Of a stretch of DNA of 33,725 nucleotides, positions 25,181 to 32,663 are shown in pieces. Both the position numbers and the translations under genes were made by a program. The DNA is from Streptosporangium subroseum (GTDB lineage Bacteria > Actinomycetota > Actinomycetes > Streptosporangiales > Streptosporangiaceae): positions 1 to 33,725 of the forward strand of contig NZ_FZOD01000088.1 in the NCBI RefSeq assembly GCF_900188345.1, in the 5' to 3' direction. Position 1 is the first letter of the stretch. Every line of letters begins with the position of its first letter. The notes under the pieces are model-generated. The model did no database searches and was not told the origin of the DNA. It worked only from the letters and a program-made list of their open reading frames with translations.

Positions 25181-26177
25181 GGACCTCCTTCGGGATTGAG
25201 GCGCCGCCGTACAGCACGTCGCAGAGCGCCTCGCTGATCGGAAGGCCGGTGGTCTCCTCGATCCACAGCCACTGACCGTTCGGGTTGATCTCAAGGAAGA
25301 CGTAGCGACCATCGGGCGTCAGGATCAGATCGATGGCCCCGTACACCAGGCCCAGCCGCCGGACCAGGTGCACGCACCGCTCGGCCGTCTCGGGCGGGAG
25401 CTCGTGTACGGCATGCCGCGTCATGGCCGCGTCGTAACGGCGCCAGTCGAACCTGGTGTGGTTGCTCTCCTGGGAGTGGATCTCCGCGGCGAACACCCGG
25501 TCCCCGACGACCGTCACCCGCAGCTCCACCCGTTTGGGGACGTATGCCTGGATGATGATGGGAGCGAACCGGATGGCGTCGGCATAGCCGATGTCACGCG
25601 GAGAGACCAGTTCCGACAGCCGGCTGACGCTCTCTCCGCCGTCCCTGGGCGCCCAGGGCATATGGAGCGGTTTGGTGATGATCCTGCCGTCGTGGCGGCT
25701 GTAAAAGTCGAGAAACTCATCCGGATCATTACTGATCAGGGTGGGAGGAAGCTCGAAGCCGAGCCTGCCCGCGAGGGCGAGCTGGGAAGGCTTGCGCCCG
25801 GCGACCTTGATGACCTCGCGCGACCCCGGCACCATCCGGCAGTCGAGCTGGTCCCACAGGTCGCCGGTGAACACCGCCAGCTCCCTTTCCAGATGAGCCC
25901 GCGCCACCAGCTCGGCGACCTTCGGATGGCATACGGGAGACTGAGGCCGGCGGGTCCACACCGCCGTCAAACCGTCCAGGTCGACACGGTGCGAGTGCGT
26001 CCGCAACGTCCGCCGCACCCGGCCCGACGGCTCGTAGGAGACATCGATGACGGCCTTCGCCGGATAGTCCTCCGGGTCGAAGAACACCACGTCCGCGCCA
26101 CGCTGGGTGAGCAGCTCGCCCACGTGGAGAGCATGGGTGTCATCGGGCCGAGTGAGCACCAAGATCTCACCTGACAT
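25158..26177 (-). CDS. ATP-grasp RiPP ligase (graspetide/microviridin type)
   Basis: A 339-aa ATP-grasp enzyme related to microviridin ligases and RimK. The N-terminal domain (EILVLTRPDDTHALHVGELL) recognises the leader in relatives. The grasp domain has VAGRKPSQLALAGRLGFELP, then PTLISNDP, K169 in RIITKPLHMPW, VELRVTVVGDRVFAAEI, D283 in YGAIDLI, and the Mg-binding E296/N298 in FLEINPNGQWLWIEE. Such enzymes phosphorylate an Asp or Glu side-chain carboxylate and join it to Ser/Thr (ester) or Lys (amide). Start ATG 26177 follows GGGGAG; a longer frame from 26243 would run through a hairpin. The precursor gene lies directly upstream. Family is clear; crosslink pattern unknown. Confidence 0.9.
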   Translation of the reverse strand: MSGEILVLTRPDDTHALHVGELLTQRGADVVFFDPEDYPAKAVIDVSYEPSGRVRRTLRTHSHRVDLDGLTAVWTRRPQSPVCHPKVAELVARAHLERELAVFTGDLWDQLDCRMVPGSREVIKVAGRKPSQLALAGRLGFELPPTLISNDPDEFLDFYSRHDGRIITKPLHMPWAPRDGGESVSRLSELVSPRDIGYADAIRFAPIIIQAYVPKRVELRVTVVGDRVFAAEIHSQESNHTRFDWRRYDAAMTRHAVHELPPETAERCVHLVRRLGLVYGAIDLILTPDGRYVFLEINPNGQWLWIEETTGLPISEALCDVLYGGASIPKEVHDAGSRA

Positions 26178-26201
26178 GTTCGCGCTTCTCCCCACTTGGA
26201 A

Positions 26202-26237
26202 CGCGCGGGGCAGCTCCTCTGAAGCGTGCCCCGCGCG
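26202..26237 (-). terminator. Attenuator-like hairpin between precursor and ATP-grasp genes
   Basis: CGCGCGGGGCA (26202-26212) and its exact inverse TGCCCCGCGCG (26227-26237) form an 11-bp stem, extended by a short inner GCT/AGC pairing. It is 22 bases after the precursor stop and has no T-tract. It may cause partial termination or protect the precursor mRNA end, giving more precursor than enzyme. Confidence 0.65.
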
Positions 26238-26258
26238 GTTCATCTCGGATCAGGCCGG

Positions 26259-26429
26259 TCAGAAGTCGGCGTCGGTCCCGGTGGTGCCGTCGCCGGAGGC
26301 GTCGATGCCGTCGATGACCAGGCTGGACTTGCTCTTGTCGGGCCGCATGCCACCGCTGACCAGACGCAGGTCGTTCTCGTTCAGCTCGCTGCCGAACGGG
26401 GCGATGTCGTCGATCTTGATTTCGGACAT
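26259..26429 (-). CDS. Graspetide (omega-ester) RiPP precursor peptide
   Basis: A 56-aa peptide. The leader MSEIKIDDIAPFGSELNEND continues LRLVSGG, a double-glycine cleavage site at residues 26-27. The 29-residue core that follows contains DKSKSS, LVIDGIDASGDG and TTGTDADF. It has six Asp, four Ser, three Thr and two Lys and no Cys, the composition expected for ATP-grasp-made side-chain esters and amides. Codons are clean and G/C-biased at third positions, and AAGGAAG precedes ATG 26429. It is the first gene of a minus-strand operon with the ATP-grasp ligase and C39 exporter, which fits both the core and the Gly-Gly leader. The product would be an exported crosslinked peptide; its activity is unknown. 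Confidence 0.88.
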   Translation of the reverse strand: MSEIKIDDIAPFGSELNENDLRLVSGGMRPDKSKSSLVIDGIDASGDGTTGTDADF

Positions 26430-26814
26430 GATGCTTCCTTTCCCCCCGCCGCCCTGCGGCGGCGTCTACTGGGTTCCTCGCCTCACGGCGGGGAATCGGT
26501 CTCACCGGATCCACAGCCACGTGCGTGCTCGTCCGGTGCTGAGAACAAAGCTAGAAAGGTGCACTTGTAGATCACTTGGGGATAGCTTGAAAGCACCGAA
26601 AACCAGGTGAAGCACCCTTTCGATCGATACTTCGACCTCGGCGGGGAAGACGTCGACCTCGATGATCTGGTCGTACAGCGACCGCCGCATCACGGTGTTC
26701 GTGGCGCCCGCCGAGATTCTCACCTCTGCGGCGCGCAGCGAGGTTCCGGCCCGCTGCGATCACGGGCGATGGCCGTACACCCTGGTCAGAGCCCGGCCGG
26801 CGGGCCACGGCAGA
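26430..26814. promoter_or_regulatory. Promoter region of RiPP operon and divergent dehydrogenase gene
   Basis: About 385 bases. The part around 26530-26640 is AT-richer than its surroundings and is the best place for the RiPP promoter. GCGGCGGGGGGAAAGGAAG before the precursor is a strong ribosome-binding region. A 73-codon minus-strand frame at 26502-26723 is open, but its second half loses codon bias and it has no recognisable product, so I do not call it a gene. Confidence 0.45.
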
Positions 26815-27789
26815 ATGTCGCTCATGGAAGCCCGCATCGCGATAGCCCCGTCCGCGGAAGCACGAAAGGCTTACGGCCGCGCCAACTCCCCCGACTTCGA
26901 CCACCTAGCCTCCAAGATCGAGGAGGCCGTGTCCGGGGGCGGCGGTGCCAACGTCCCCCTGGCCGAGGCCAACGGCCTCGTCTGGCTCATCCCCGGCGAG
27001 CCGGAGCAGCTCCGGCAGACCCTGGACGGCCACCCCGGAATCGAGTGGGTGCAGTTCCCCTGGGCGGGAGTGGAGAAGTTCGCGACGTCCGGCCTCTTCC
27101 ACCGCCCGGTGGTCTTCACCTGCGCCAAGGGGTCGTTCGCCGGGCAGGTCAGCGAGCACGCGCTCATGCTGATACTGGCGAGTCTCCGCAGCGTCGTACG
27201 GCAGGCACGGACGCCCCGCTGGAGCCCGGTGGATCCCCGGTCCCTGCACGGCCGACGGGTCACGATCCTCGGGGGCGGCGGCATCGCCTCGGAGCTCGTC
27301 CAGCTCCTGCGGCCTTTCGGCTGCCGGATCCGGGTGGTCCGTCGCCGGCCGGAGAAGATCGAGGGTACCGAGGAGACGCTACCGCCCACGGCTCTGCACG
27401 CCGTACTTCCCGAGACCGACATCCTGGTGCTGGCCCTCGCCCTGACTCCGGAGACGAGGCACGTCATCGGTGCCGCCGAGCTGGCGCTGCTCCCGCCGCA
27501 GGCCGTCGTCGTCAACGTCGCACGGGGCGCGCACATCCAGACCGACGCACTCGTCGAAGCCCTCCGCACGGGGGCGATCTCCGCCGCCGGCCTGGACGTG
27601 ACGGATCCCGAGCCGCTCCCCGACGGGCATCCGCTCTGGGCCGACCCCCGCGTCCTCATCACCTCGCACTGCGCGGACTCCGCCGAATACGTCCTGCGGA
27701 TGCTCTGCGAGCGGGTCGAACGGAACGTGCGCAACCTGCGAGCGGGCCTGCCGCTGGAAGGGACGATCGACCCCACCGCGGGGTACTGA
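26815..27789 (+). CDS. D-isomer 2-hydroxyacid dehydrogenase family protein
   Basis: A 324-aa NAD(P)-dependent dehydrogenase of the D-2-hydroxyacid/phosphoglycerate family, which interconverts 2-keto and D-2-hydroxy acids. The Rossmann loop is GRRVTILGGGGIASELVQLL. The catalytic Arg is in VVVNVARGAHIQTDALVEAL, the Glu in DVTDPEPLPDGHPLW, and the His in VLITSHCADS, so all three catalytic positions are filled. The N-terminal substrate domain (IAIAPSAEARKAYG) is short. The start is ATG 26815 or 26824; neither has a good ribosome-binding site, suggesting a leaderless message. It is divergent from the RiPP operon and need not belong to it. The substrate is unknown. Confidence 0.88.
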   Translation: MSLMEARIAIAPSAEARKAYGRANSPDFDHLASKIEEAVSGGGGANVPLAEANGLVWLIPGEPEQLRQTLDGHPGIEWVQFPWAGVEKFATSGLFHRPVVFTCAKGSFAGQVSEHALMLILASLRSVVRQARTPRWSPVDPRSLHGRRVTILGGGGIASELVQLLRPFGCRIRVVRRRPEKIEGTEETLPPTALHAVLPETDILVLALALTPETRHVIGAAELALLPPQAVVVNVARGAHIQTDALVEALRTGAISAAGLDVTDPEPLPDGHPLWADPRVLITSHCADSAEYVLRMLCERVERNVRNLRAGLPLEGTIDPTAGY

Positions 27790-27979
27790 CCGCGCCGCCG
27801 GACCATCGATCCGGGGGCCCCGGCCGGTGACGGAAACACCCGATGCACCTGATTCGGGCCTGAGGTAACGCAATCAACCCGTGCCGGGCAGACGTCCATG
27901 ACACGCTGTGTGCGCATACGGGAACCCGCCGGGCGTCGCTGACATCCAATCGCGTACGGCCCACGCCCGCTCGCCGGGG

Positions 27980-28080
27980 CGTGAGCCGTACATCCCCGTG
28001 TTGATGTGAGCCGTAGATCCCCATGCTGATGACGTATCCGGATGTAAGCCGTACACCCCCCATGTTGACGACGTATGAGG
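27980..28080 (+). repeat. Three direct repeats upstream of the 751-aa gene
   Basis: Units start at 27980, 28005 and 28044. Each contains GTGAGCCGTAC or a one- to two-base variant, then a run of C and (A/G)TGTTGA or ATGCTGA. Units 2 and 3 also share GACGTAT. The last unit ends 11 bases before the start codon. They could be tandem operator sites or the multiple end-repeats of an IS21-like element; no transposase is present. Confidence 0.7.
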
Positions 28081-28090
28081 TGCCTTCGCT

Positions 28091-30346
28091 ATGGCGTCGA
28101 ATGTGACCCGGTTGTATCAGGCGGTACTGCGCGACCCGTCCGTTCCGATCTCGATCCCGCTGTGCCGTACCTTCTCGGACTGGATCGCGGGGAAGGGGTT
28201 TCCGCCCGCGGACGCCGGGGGGCCGAGGGTCGAGGCCGAGGTCGACGGGGCCCGGCTCACGATGGAGGGGCATGGCGACTGCGGACGCTACACGCTGGAG
28301 GAGCCGCGCGGGGAGGGGCACCTGTGCACCCGCGTGACCTATGCCGAATCGGTGCCGGGCATGACCGGGTGGGTTGTCGTCACCGTGGACCGGCACGGGG
28401 AGGGGGAGGCGGCGGCGAACGCGCCCGGTTTCCTCCCGGCCTACCTGCGCACCGCGCGGATCACCGACGGCGGTGTCCATGTCGAGGACGGCCCGATGGC
28501 CCTCGACGAGGACGACGTGCAGCGGTTCGTCCACACGATGACCGAGCCCCGCCGGAGGGTTCCGATCGTGGTCGTCTCCGTGGACCCTCAGAACCCCGGG
28601 GCGGGTCGCGCCCGTGCCGACTACCTGGCCGGTGCCGTCGCCGGTGTGAGCCTGGTGGTGCAGCTGACCGACCAGCGCGCCCAGGACCGGTTCAACAAGG
28701 CGATGGGCAGCGACCTGGGCGTGTTCGGCGGCGGTATCCGCACCTACGTCACCCCCTTCGACCCCGCCGACGAACGCTATCCCTACCGGCACCCGCCCAT
28801 GGGCGGCGCCATGATCCGCGACCAGGGCATCGCCGCCCTCAACCGGGTCGTCGACGGAGTGATCGGTGAGACCGCCCGTCGCAAGCTTCCCGACGACGTC
28901 CAGCAGACACTCCGTATCGTCTACCGCGTACTCGCCGGACGGGCCGAGTCGAGCGAGATCGCCACGGCCGTCGCACCCCGGCCCGCGAAGTCCGCTCTCA
29001 CCCGCGAGGAGCTGCGGCTGCGGATGGCAGCCATGATCCAGCGCCCGGCGCCCTCCGGCATCGGGGCCGTCATCGAGAAGCCGATTGTCACGAAGGGAGC
29101 CGTCGGCGTTGAGGCCGAGGCGGCTGTCGCGAACGGCGCCGCCACCGTAAAGGCCGAACCGGCTGCCGCGAACGGAGCCACCGCCGTAGAAACCGAGGCG
29201 GCTGCCGCGAACGGAGCCACCGCCGTGGCGGCTGCCCCGAACGGTGTCATCACCGCGGAGGCCGGGCCGGCTGCCGCGAACGGAGCCGTCTCCGTACGAA
29301 CCGAGGCGGCTGCCGCGAACGGCGCCGCCACCGTAGGAACCAAGACGGCTGCCACGAACGGCGCCGCCACCGCGGAAACCGAGCCGGGCGTCGGTGAGGG
29401 TGCCGTCGCCGTGAAATCCGCGCCGGCCGCCGTACCGGCGCCCGACCTGGGGGAGCTCGCCCGGACCGTGGCGGACAGGGTGATCAGGGAACTGCGCGGG
29501 GAGCTGGAGACGGCGCTGGGTCTCGCCACGTCATCCGGGACCACCGGCGGCGACTCGGGTAGGTTGCTCCGCGAGATCCGGATGCTCGGCGCGCATCTCT
29601 CCGGCCTGCGTGACGTCGTCACCGAACGGCGCCGCGACGAGCTGCTTGTGCAGGCCGAGGACGAGAGCGACCGGCTGGCCACCGAGGTCGAGAGTCTCCG
29701 CGATGAGCACCGATTACTCCAGGAGGAGTACGCCGAGGCCGTCACGAGTACCAGGAAGCTCTCCGAACGGGTCCGCTGGCTGGAGCGCACGCTCGCCGAG
29801 GCGGGCCAGCCGGTGTACGGCGTGACCGGGGAGCAGCCCGTGTTCGAACCGGCCAACCTGACCGAGGCCCTGCTCGAAGCCCGCGAGAACCTGCACCACA
29901 TCGTCGTCGGCGACACCGACGGCGTCGCCGCCCGGCTGGACCTGGACCATCCCGCCCAGTGCCGTACGTGGGCGGCCAAGGCGTGGGACGCCCTCCGTGC
30001 CCTGGACGACTTCGCGAAGGCACGGTCACGCGGGGAGTTCGCGGGCGGCTTCTACGACTGGTGCGCCCACGGCTCCCCCGGCCGTTTCACCATCCCGACC
30101 GGAATGCTGTCCATGCGGGAGTCGAAGACCGTGGCCAGCCGGCACAAGTTCAGCGCCCCCCGCACCTTCGCCGTCCCGCCCGAGGTGAACCCGCTCGGGC
30201 AGGTCCTCATGGAAGCCCACATCAAGCTCAGGCCCATCGGATATCCCGCGCCGCGGATGTACTTCCACGACGACTCCGGCGGCGCCACCGGCAAGATCTG
30301 GATCGGCTACCTCGGCGACCATCTCCCCAATACCCGCACGAACTGA
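28091..30346 (+). CDS. 751-aa multidomain protein with central 13-aa repeats
   Basis: I do not recognise a named family. Residues 1-280 form a globular region containing RVPIVVVSVDPQNPGAGRAR, LAGAVAGVSLVVQL and FGGGIRTYVTPFDP. Residues 340-440 are low-complexity repeats of 13 residues (AAANGATAVETEA-like). A helical region follows near 455-575, with a coiled coil in LVQAEDESDRLATEVESLRD, and then a globular C-terminus ending GGATGKIWIGYLGDHLPNTR. There is no signal peptide or membrane helix, so it is probably cytoplasmic. ATG 28091 follows GAGGTG by eight bases. Head, flexible linker, coiled coil and compact tail resemble architectures of bacterial conflict proteins, but no catalytic motif is evident. 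It converges on a Ser/Thr kinase gene. Confidence 0.8.
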   Translation: MASNVTRLYQAVLRDPSVPISIPLCRTFSDWIAGKGFPPADAGGPRVEAEVDGARLTMEGHGDCGRYTLEEPRGEGHLCTRVTYAESVPGMTGWVVVTVDRHGEGEAAANAPGFLPAYLRTARITDGGVHVEDGPMALDEDDVQRFVHTMTEPRRRVPIVVVSVDPQNPGAGRARADYLAGAVAGVSLVVQLTDQRAQDRFNKAMGSDLGVFGGGIRTYVTPFDPADERYPYRHPPMGGAMIRDQGIAALNRVVDGVIGETARRKLPDDVQQTLRIVYRVLAGRAESSEIATAVAPRPAKSALTREELRLRMAAMIQRPAPSGIGAVIEKPIVTKGAVGVEAEAAVANGAATVKAEPAAANGATAVETEAAAANGATAVAAAPNGVITAEAGPAAANGAVSVRTEAAAANGAATVGTKTAATNGAATAETEPGVGEGAVAVKSAPAAVPAPDLGELARTVADRVIRELRGELETALGLATSSGTTGGDSGRLLREIRMLGAHLSGLRDVVTERRRDELLVQAEDESDRLATEVESLRDEHRLLQEEYAEAVTSTRKLSERVRWLERTLAEAGQPVYGVTGEQPVFEPANLTEALLEARENLHHIVVGDTDGVAARLDLDHPAQCRTWAAKAWDALRALDDFAKARSRGEFAGGFYDWCAHGSPGRFTIPTGMLSMRESKTVASRHKFSAPRTFAVPPEVNPLGQVLMEAHIKLRPIGYPAPRMYFHDDSGGATGKIWIGYLGDHLPNTRTN
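29108..29410 (+). repeat. 39-bp in-frame minisatellite
   Basis: Eight tandem units of 39 bases (one shortened to 30) encode 13-residue repeats built around ANGA preceded by Ala/Glu/Thr. Several units are nearly identical at DNA level, for example those at 29147 and 29186, so copy number has probably changed by slippage. Units keep the frame, giving a flexible Ala/Glu-rich linker. Confidence 0.85.
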
Positions 30347-30351
30347 CCGAC

Positions 30352-30413
30352 CCCGGCATATCGGCCTTCCCCCGCTATCTCTGAACGGCCGGCCCGGCAT
30401 ATCGGTCTTCCCC
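30352..30413. repeat. Pair of 21-bp direct repeats
   Basis: CCCGGCATATCGGCCTTCCCC at 30352-30372 recurs at 30393-30413 with one change. They lie 41 bases apart, just after the stop codon of the 751-aa gene, in the 203-base gap before the convergent kinase gene. No hairpin terminator is obvious here. Confidence 0.65.
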
Positions 30414-30549
30414 AGCCGCTCCCGGATGGCCGACTCCGACATCCACGAGACCGTCACACGCTCGGCCCCCGTCTCCCCGGAGGTCGGACCGGCCGCCGGT
30501 CCGTAGAGCGCGTCCCACCGGACAGCGATCGGCGACGAGGTCGCCCGTG

Positions 30550-32109
30550 TCATCGGTTGTCGAGATTTTCGAGGATCTCCCGGACCTTGCCGACGTCCGG
30601 GTGGTGCTGGCCGTACCTCCGCTCGAGGTCCGACAGCAGGCCGCCCAGGGTGCGTTTCGCCTGTGCCCTGTTTCCCGAGCCGAATTCCAGCAGCCCGATC
30701 TGGCAGCGGAGCTCAAGGACCCGTTCCTCGTCGGCGCCGAATCGCTGCTCGTCGGTCAGAAGCCGGTGGAGCTGGGTCAGGGCGACGCTCGTCTCCCCCA
30801 CCGCCGCGTGGCAGTTCGCCGCCATCAACCGGCATCGCAACGCGAGATTGTTGCCCGGCCCCTCTATCTTGGCGACGTCGGCCGCCAGCCGGTGGAACTC
30901 GGGTGCCGCCCGGCGGTAGTCCCCGCCGAGGAAGAGGACTTCGGCGAGATCGATGCGCAGGTTGACCACGCTGGAGCTCATCGAGCCGAACGCGCCGGCG
31001 GCGGGACCGACCATCTCCGCCAGCACGTCCGCCGCCTGGCTGAAACGGGATTCCGCCTTGAGCGCCTCGGCGTCCTTGCGGGCGTGCTCGATGTCATGAA
31101 GCCCGATCTGCGCCGTTCCTCCGGCGTGCCTGATCCGCGCCGGTCGCACCGGGTCGGTCGGCCGCCGGTTGCGGCTCTCCGCCGGAGGGGTGATGCGTCC
31201 GACGACGGTGGCGTACATGCGCACCGGATGGGGCGTGTCCAGGTTCACGTAACCGGGGAAGGGCGGCAGGTCGTGGCAGAACTCCAGCAACCGTTCGTAG
31301 GCGACGTCCGCGCTGGGCACCCGCTTCTCCGGCGTTTTGGCGAGCAGCCACAGGACGAGCCGCTCCAGCCCCTCGGGCACGTCCCGTCTTCTGGTGCGCA
31401 GCGGCCGGGGCGGGATGTCGGTGTGGTTGCGCATCGCGGCCAGGGCCGTGGGAGCGGCGAACTGGTTCTCTCCGGCGAGCATCTCGTCCAGGATCACGCC
31501 GAGGGAGTAGAGGTCGCTCTGCGGACAGGCGGCCCCGCTCATGGCCTGTTCGGGCGGCATGTACGCCGGTGTGCCGAGCACCTCGCCCGTTCTTGTGAGT
31601 CTCGTCGCATTCGGGGAGACGAGCGTGGCGGCGATGCCGAAGTCGAGGACCTTCACCGTGCCGTCGGGGCAGAGCATCAGGTTGGCGGGCTTGAGGTCCC
31701 GGTGCACCAGCGAGTTGGCGTGGGCCACGGCCAGGACCGAACACACCTGAGCGGCGATCGACACGGCCCAGGCGATGGGAACCTCGGTCTCGTCCAGAAG
31801 CGAGGAGATGGAACAGCCGTTGACGAGCTGCATGACCAGATAGAGGTCGTCGCCGTGCGATCCGCAGTCATAGATCGTGGGCACTCCGGGGTGCTCCAGC
31901 CGGGCCGTGATCCGCGACTCACGAACAAAACGTCTGGCCAGTTCCTCATCCGGCCGACCGTCGGGAAACCTGCTGACTTTGATGAATTTGACGGCGACCT
32001 GCCGGTCCAGGCGTTTGTCGTAGCCGAACCAGACCTCCCCCATTCCACCGGAGCGGCGAGACAGAGGATCCAGCTCGTAACGCCCGCCGACGGTGACCCA
32101 TCTGCCCAA
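30550..32109 (-). CDS. Ser/Thr protein kinase with C-terminal TPR-like region
   Basis: A 519-aa Hanks-type kinase. Gly-rich loop SGGMGEVWFG (20-29), lysine K41 in VAVKFIK, helix-C E64, catalytic loop HRDLKPAN with D138 and N143, D156 in LDFGIA, and PPE in place of APE at 185-187. All catalytic residues are present. After residue about 280 comes a Pro/Arg-rich linker, then helical repeats (FSQAADVLAEMV, DYRRAAPEFHRLA, SVALTQLHRLLTDE) like TPRs. No transmembrane segment is found, unlike PknB-type kinases, so it is cytoplasmic. TTG 32109 fits GGAGGG nine bases upstream; no ATG or GTG fits better. It is convergent with the 751-aa gene. Targets unknown. Confidence 0.88.
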   Translation of the reverse strand: MGRWVTVGGRYELDPLSRRSGGMGEVWFGYDKRLDRQVAVKFIKVSRFPDGRPDEELARRFVRESRITARLEHPGVPTIYDCGSHGDDLYLVMQLVNGCSISSLLDETEVPIAWAVSIAAQVCSVLAVAHANSLVHRDLKPANLMLCPDGTVKVLDFGIAATLVSPNATRLTRTGEVLGTPAYMPPEQAMSGAACPQSDLYSLGVILDEMLAGENQFAAPTALAAMRNHTDIPPRPLRTRRRDVPEGLERLVLWLLAKTPEKRVPSADVAYERLLEFCHDLPPFPGYVNLDTPHPVRMYATVVGRITPPAESRNRRPTDPVRPARIRHAGGTAQIGLHDIEHARKDAEALKAESRFSQAADVLAEMVGPAAGAFGSMSSSVVNLRIDLAEVLFLGGDYRRAAPEFHRLAADVAKIEGPGNNLALRCRLMAANCHAAVGETSVALTQLHRLLTDEQRFGADEERVLELRCQIGLLEFGSGNRAQAKRTLGGLLSDLERRYGQHHPDVGKVREILENLDNR

Positions 32110-32435
32110 AACGATCAGCCCTCCAGAAAGGCTCTGCCTTCTCAGGAAAATCCAGAGAACTTTCCGATAAAAAAGTACAGGCTTACGCAGCGAACTGCGG
32201 GTCGAATTCCGCCATACGGACGCTTTTCAGCGCTACAACCATGATGGCATGATGCGTGGCTTTTCCCCCGCTCGCGGTAACCTCTCCGGCGGGCTTCCGG
32301 CGTGAGGTTCGGCGGGCGCATGGCGGGACGGCGGCGCCGGAGCGGCCGGGCGGTGCCGACGCGGCGCTCCGGCTCGGCCCGCCGGTCGATCGGCGGCCTC
32401 CGGCGCTCCACGGAGCGTTCTCCGCGACCATACGG
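32110..32435. other. Gene-poor stretch upstream of the kinase
   Basis: About 325 bases with the kinase promoter and ribosome-binding site. A short minus-strand frame ending AEFDPQFAA (stop near 32183) has good codons over about 20 residues and might be a small peptide, but there is no ribosome-binding site to support it. I see no repeat or RNA gene. Confidence 0.4.
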
Positions 32436-32663
32436 TTACCGATGGTAGATCGGTGAGATGTCGGCACGTTCCATCGCGAGCCGAACGAGATCCTGGAACG
32501 TGTCACACGCCTCGAAAGGGATGGACGACTCGAAGGTCCGCGTGACGTCCGGGCGGAAAATACTTTCCTCTCCGACCCGTTCCACCACGACTGTTCTCTC
32601 CTGCCCGACCGTTTCCGCCACGATCCGGCCACCGCATCGAGCCCCGCCGTTCTTCTCGCACAT
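32436..32663 (-). CDS. Small hypothetical protein
   Basis: A 75-aa frame with fairly good codon bias and plausible protein text in its second part: RTVVVERVGEESIFRPDVTR, FESSIPFEACDTFQDLVRLA, ending ERADISPIYHR. It looks like a soluble alpha/beta fragment and resembles nothing I can name. The ATG at 32663 has only GGAAAGG 11 bases upstream, so a later start or a longer lost N-terminus is possible. It precedes the kinase gene on the same strand, over 320 bases away. Confidence 0.4.
   Translation of the reverse strand: MCEKNGGARCGGRIVAETVGQERTVVVERVGEESIFRPDVTRTFESSIPFEACDTFQDLVRLAMERADISPIYHR

Noticed and set aside
26502..26723. 73-codon minus-strand frame upstream of the RiPP precursor
   Set aside because: Good codons only in the first half, no ribosome-binding site and no recognisable product; it covers the likely promoter.
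26607..27830. 407-codon plus-strand frame
   Set aside because: Shadow of the dehydrogenase gene, which has all family motifs in another frame.
27874..28056. Minus-strand frame with repeated MYGSxP-like text
   Set aside because: The repetition is only the translation of the three DNA direct repeats; no ribosome-binding site or codon bias.
27980..28080. CRISPR-like spacing of the three repeats
   Set aside because: Only three units, unequal spacing, short spacers, no cas genes and no palindromic repeat form.
30547..32244. 565-codon plus-strand frame opposite the kinase
   Set aside because: Antisense shadow; kinase motifs are all on the minus strand.
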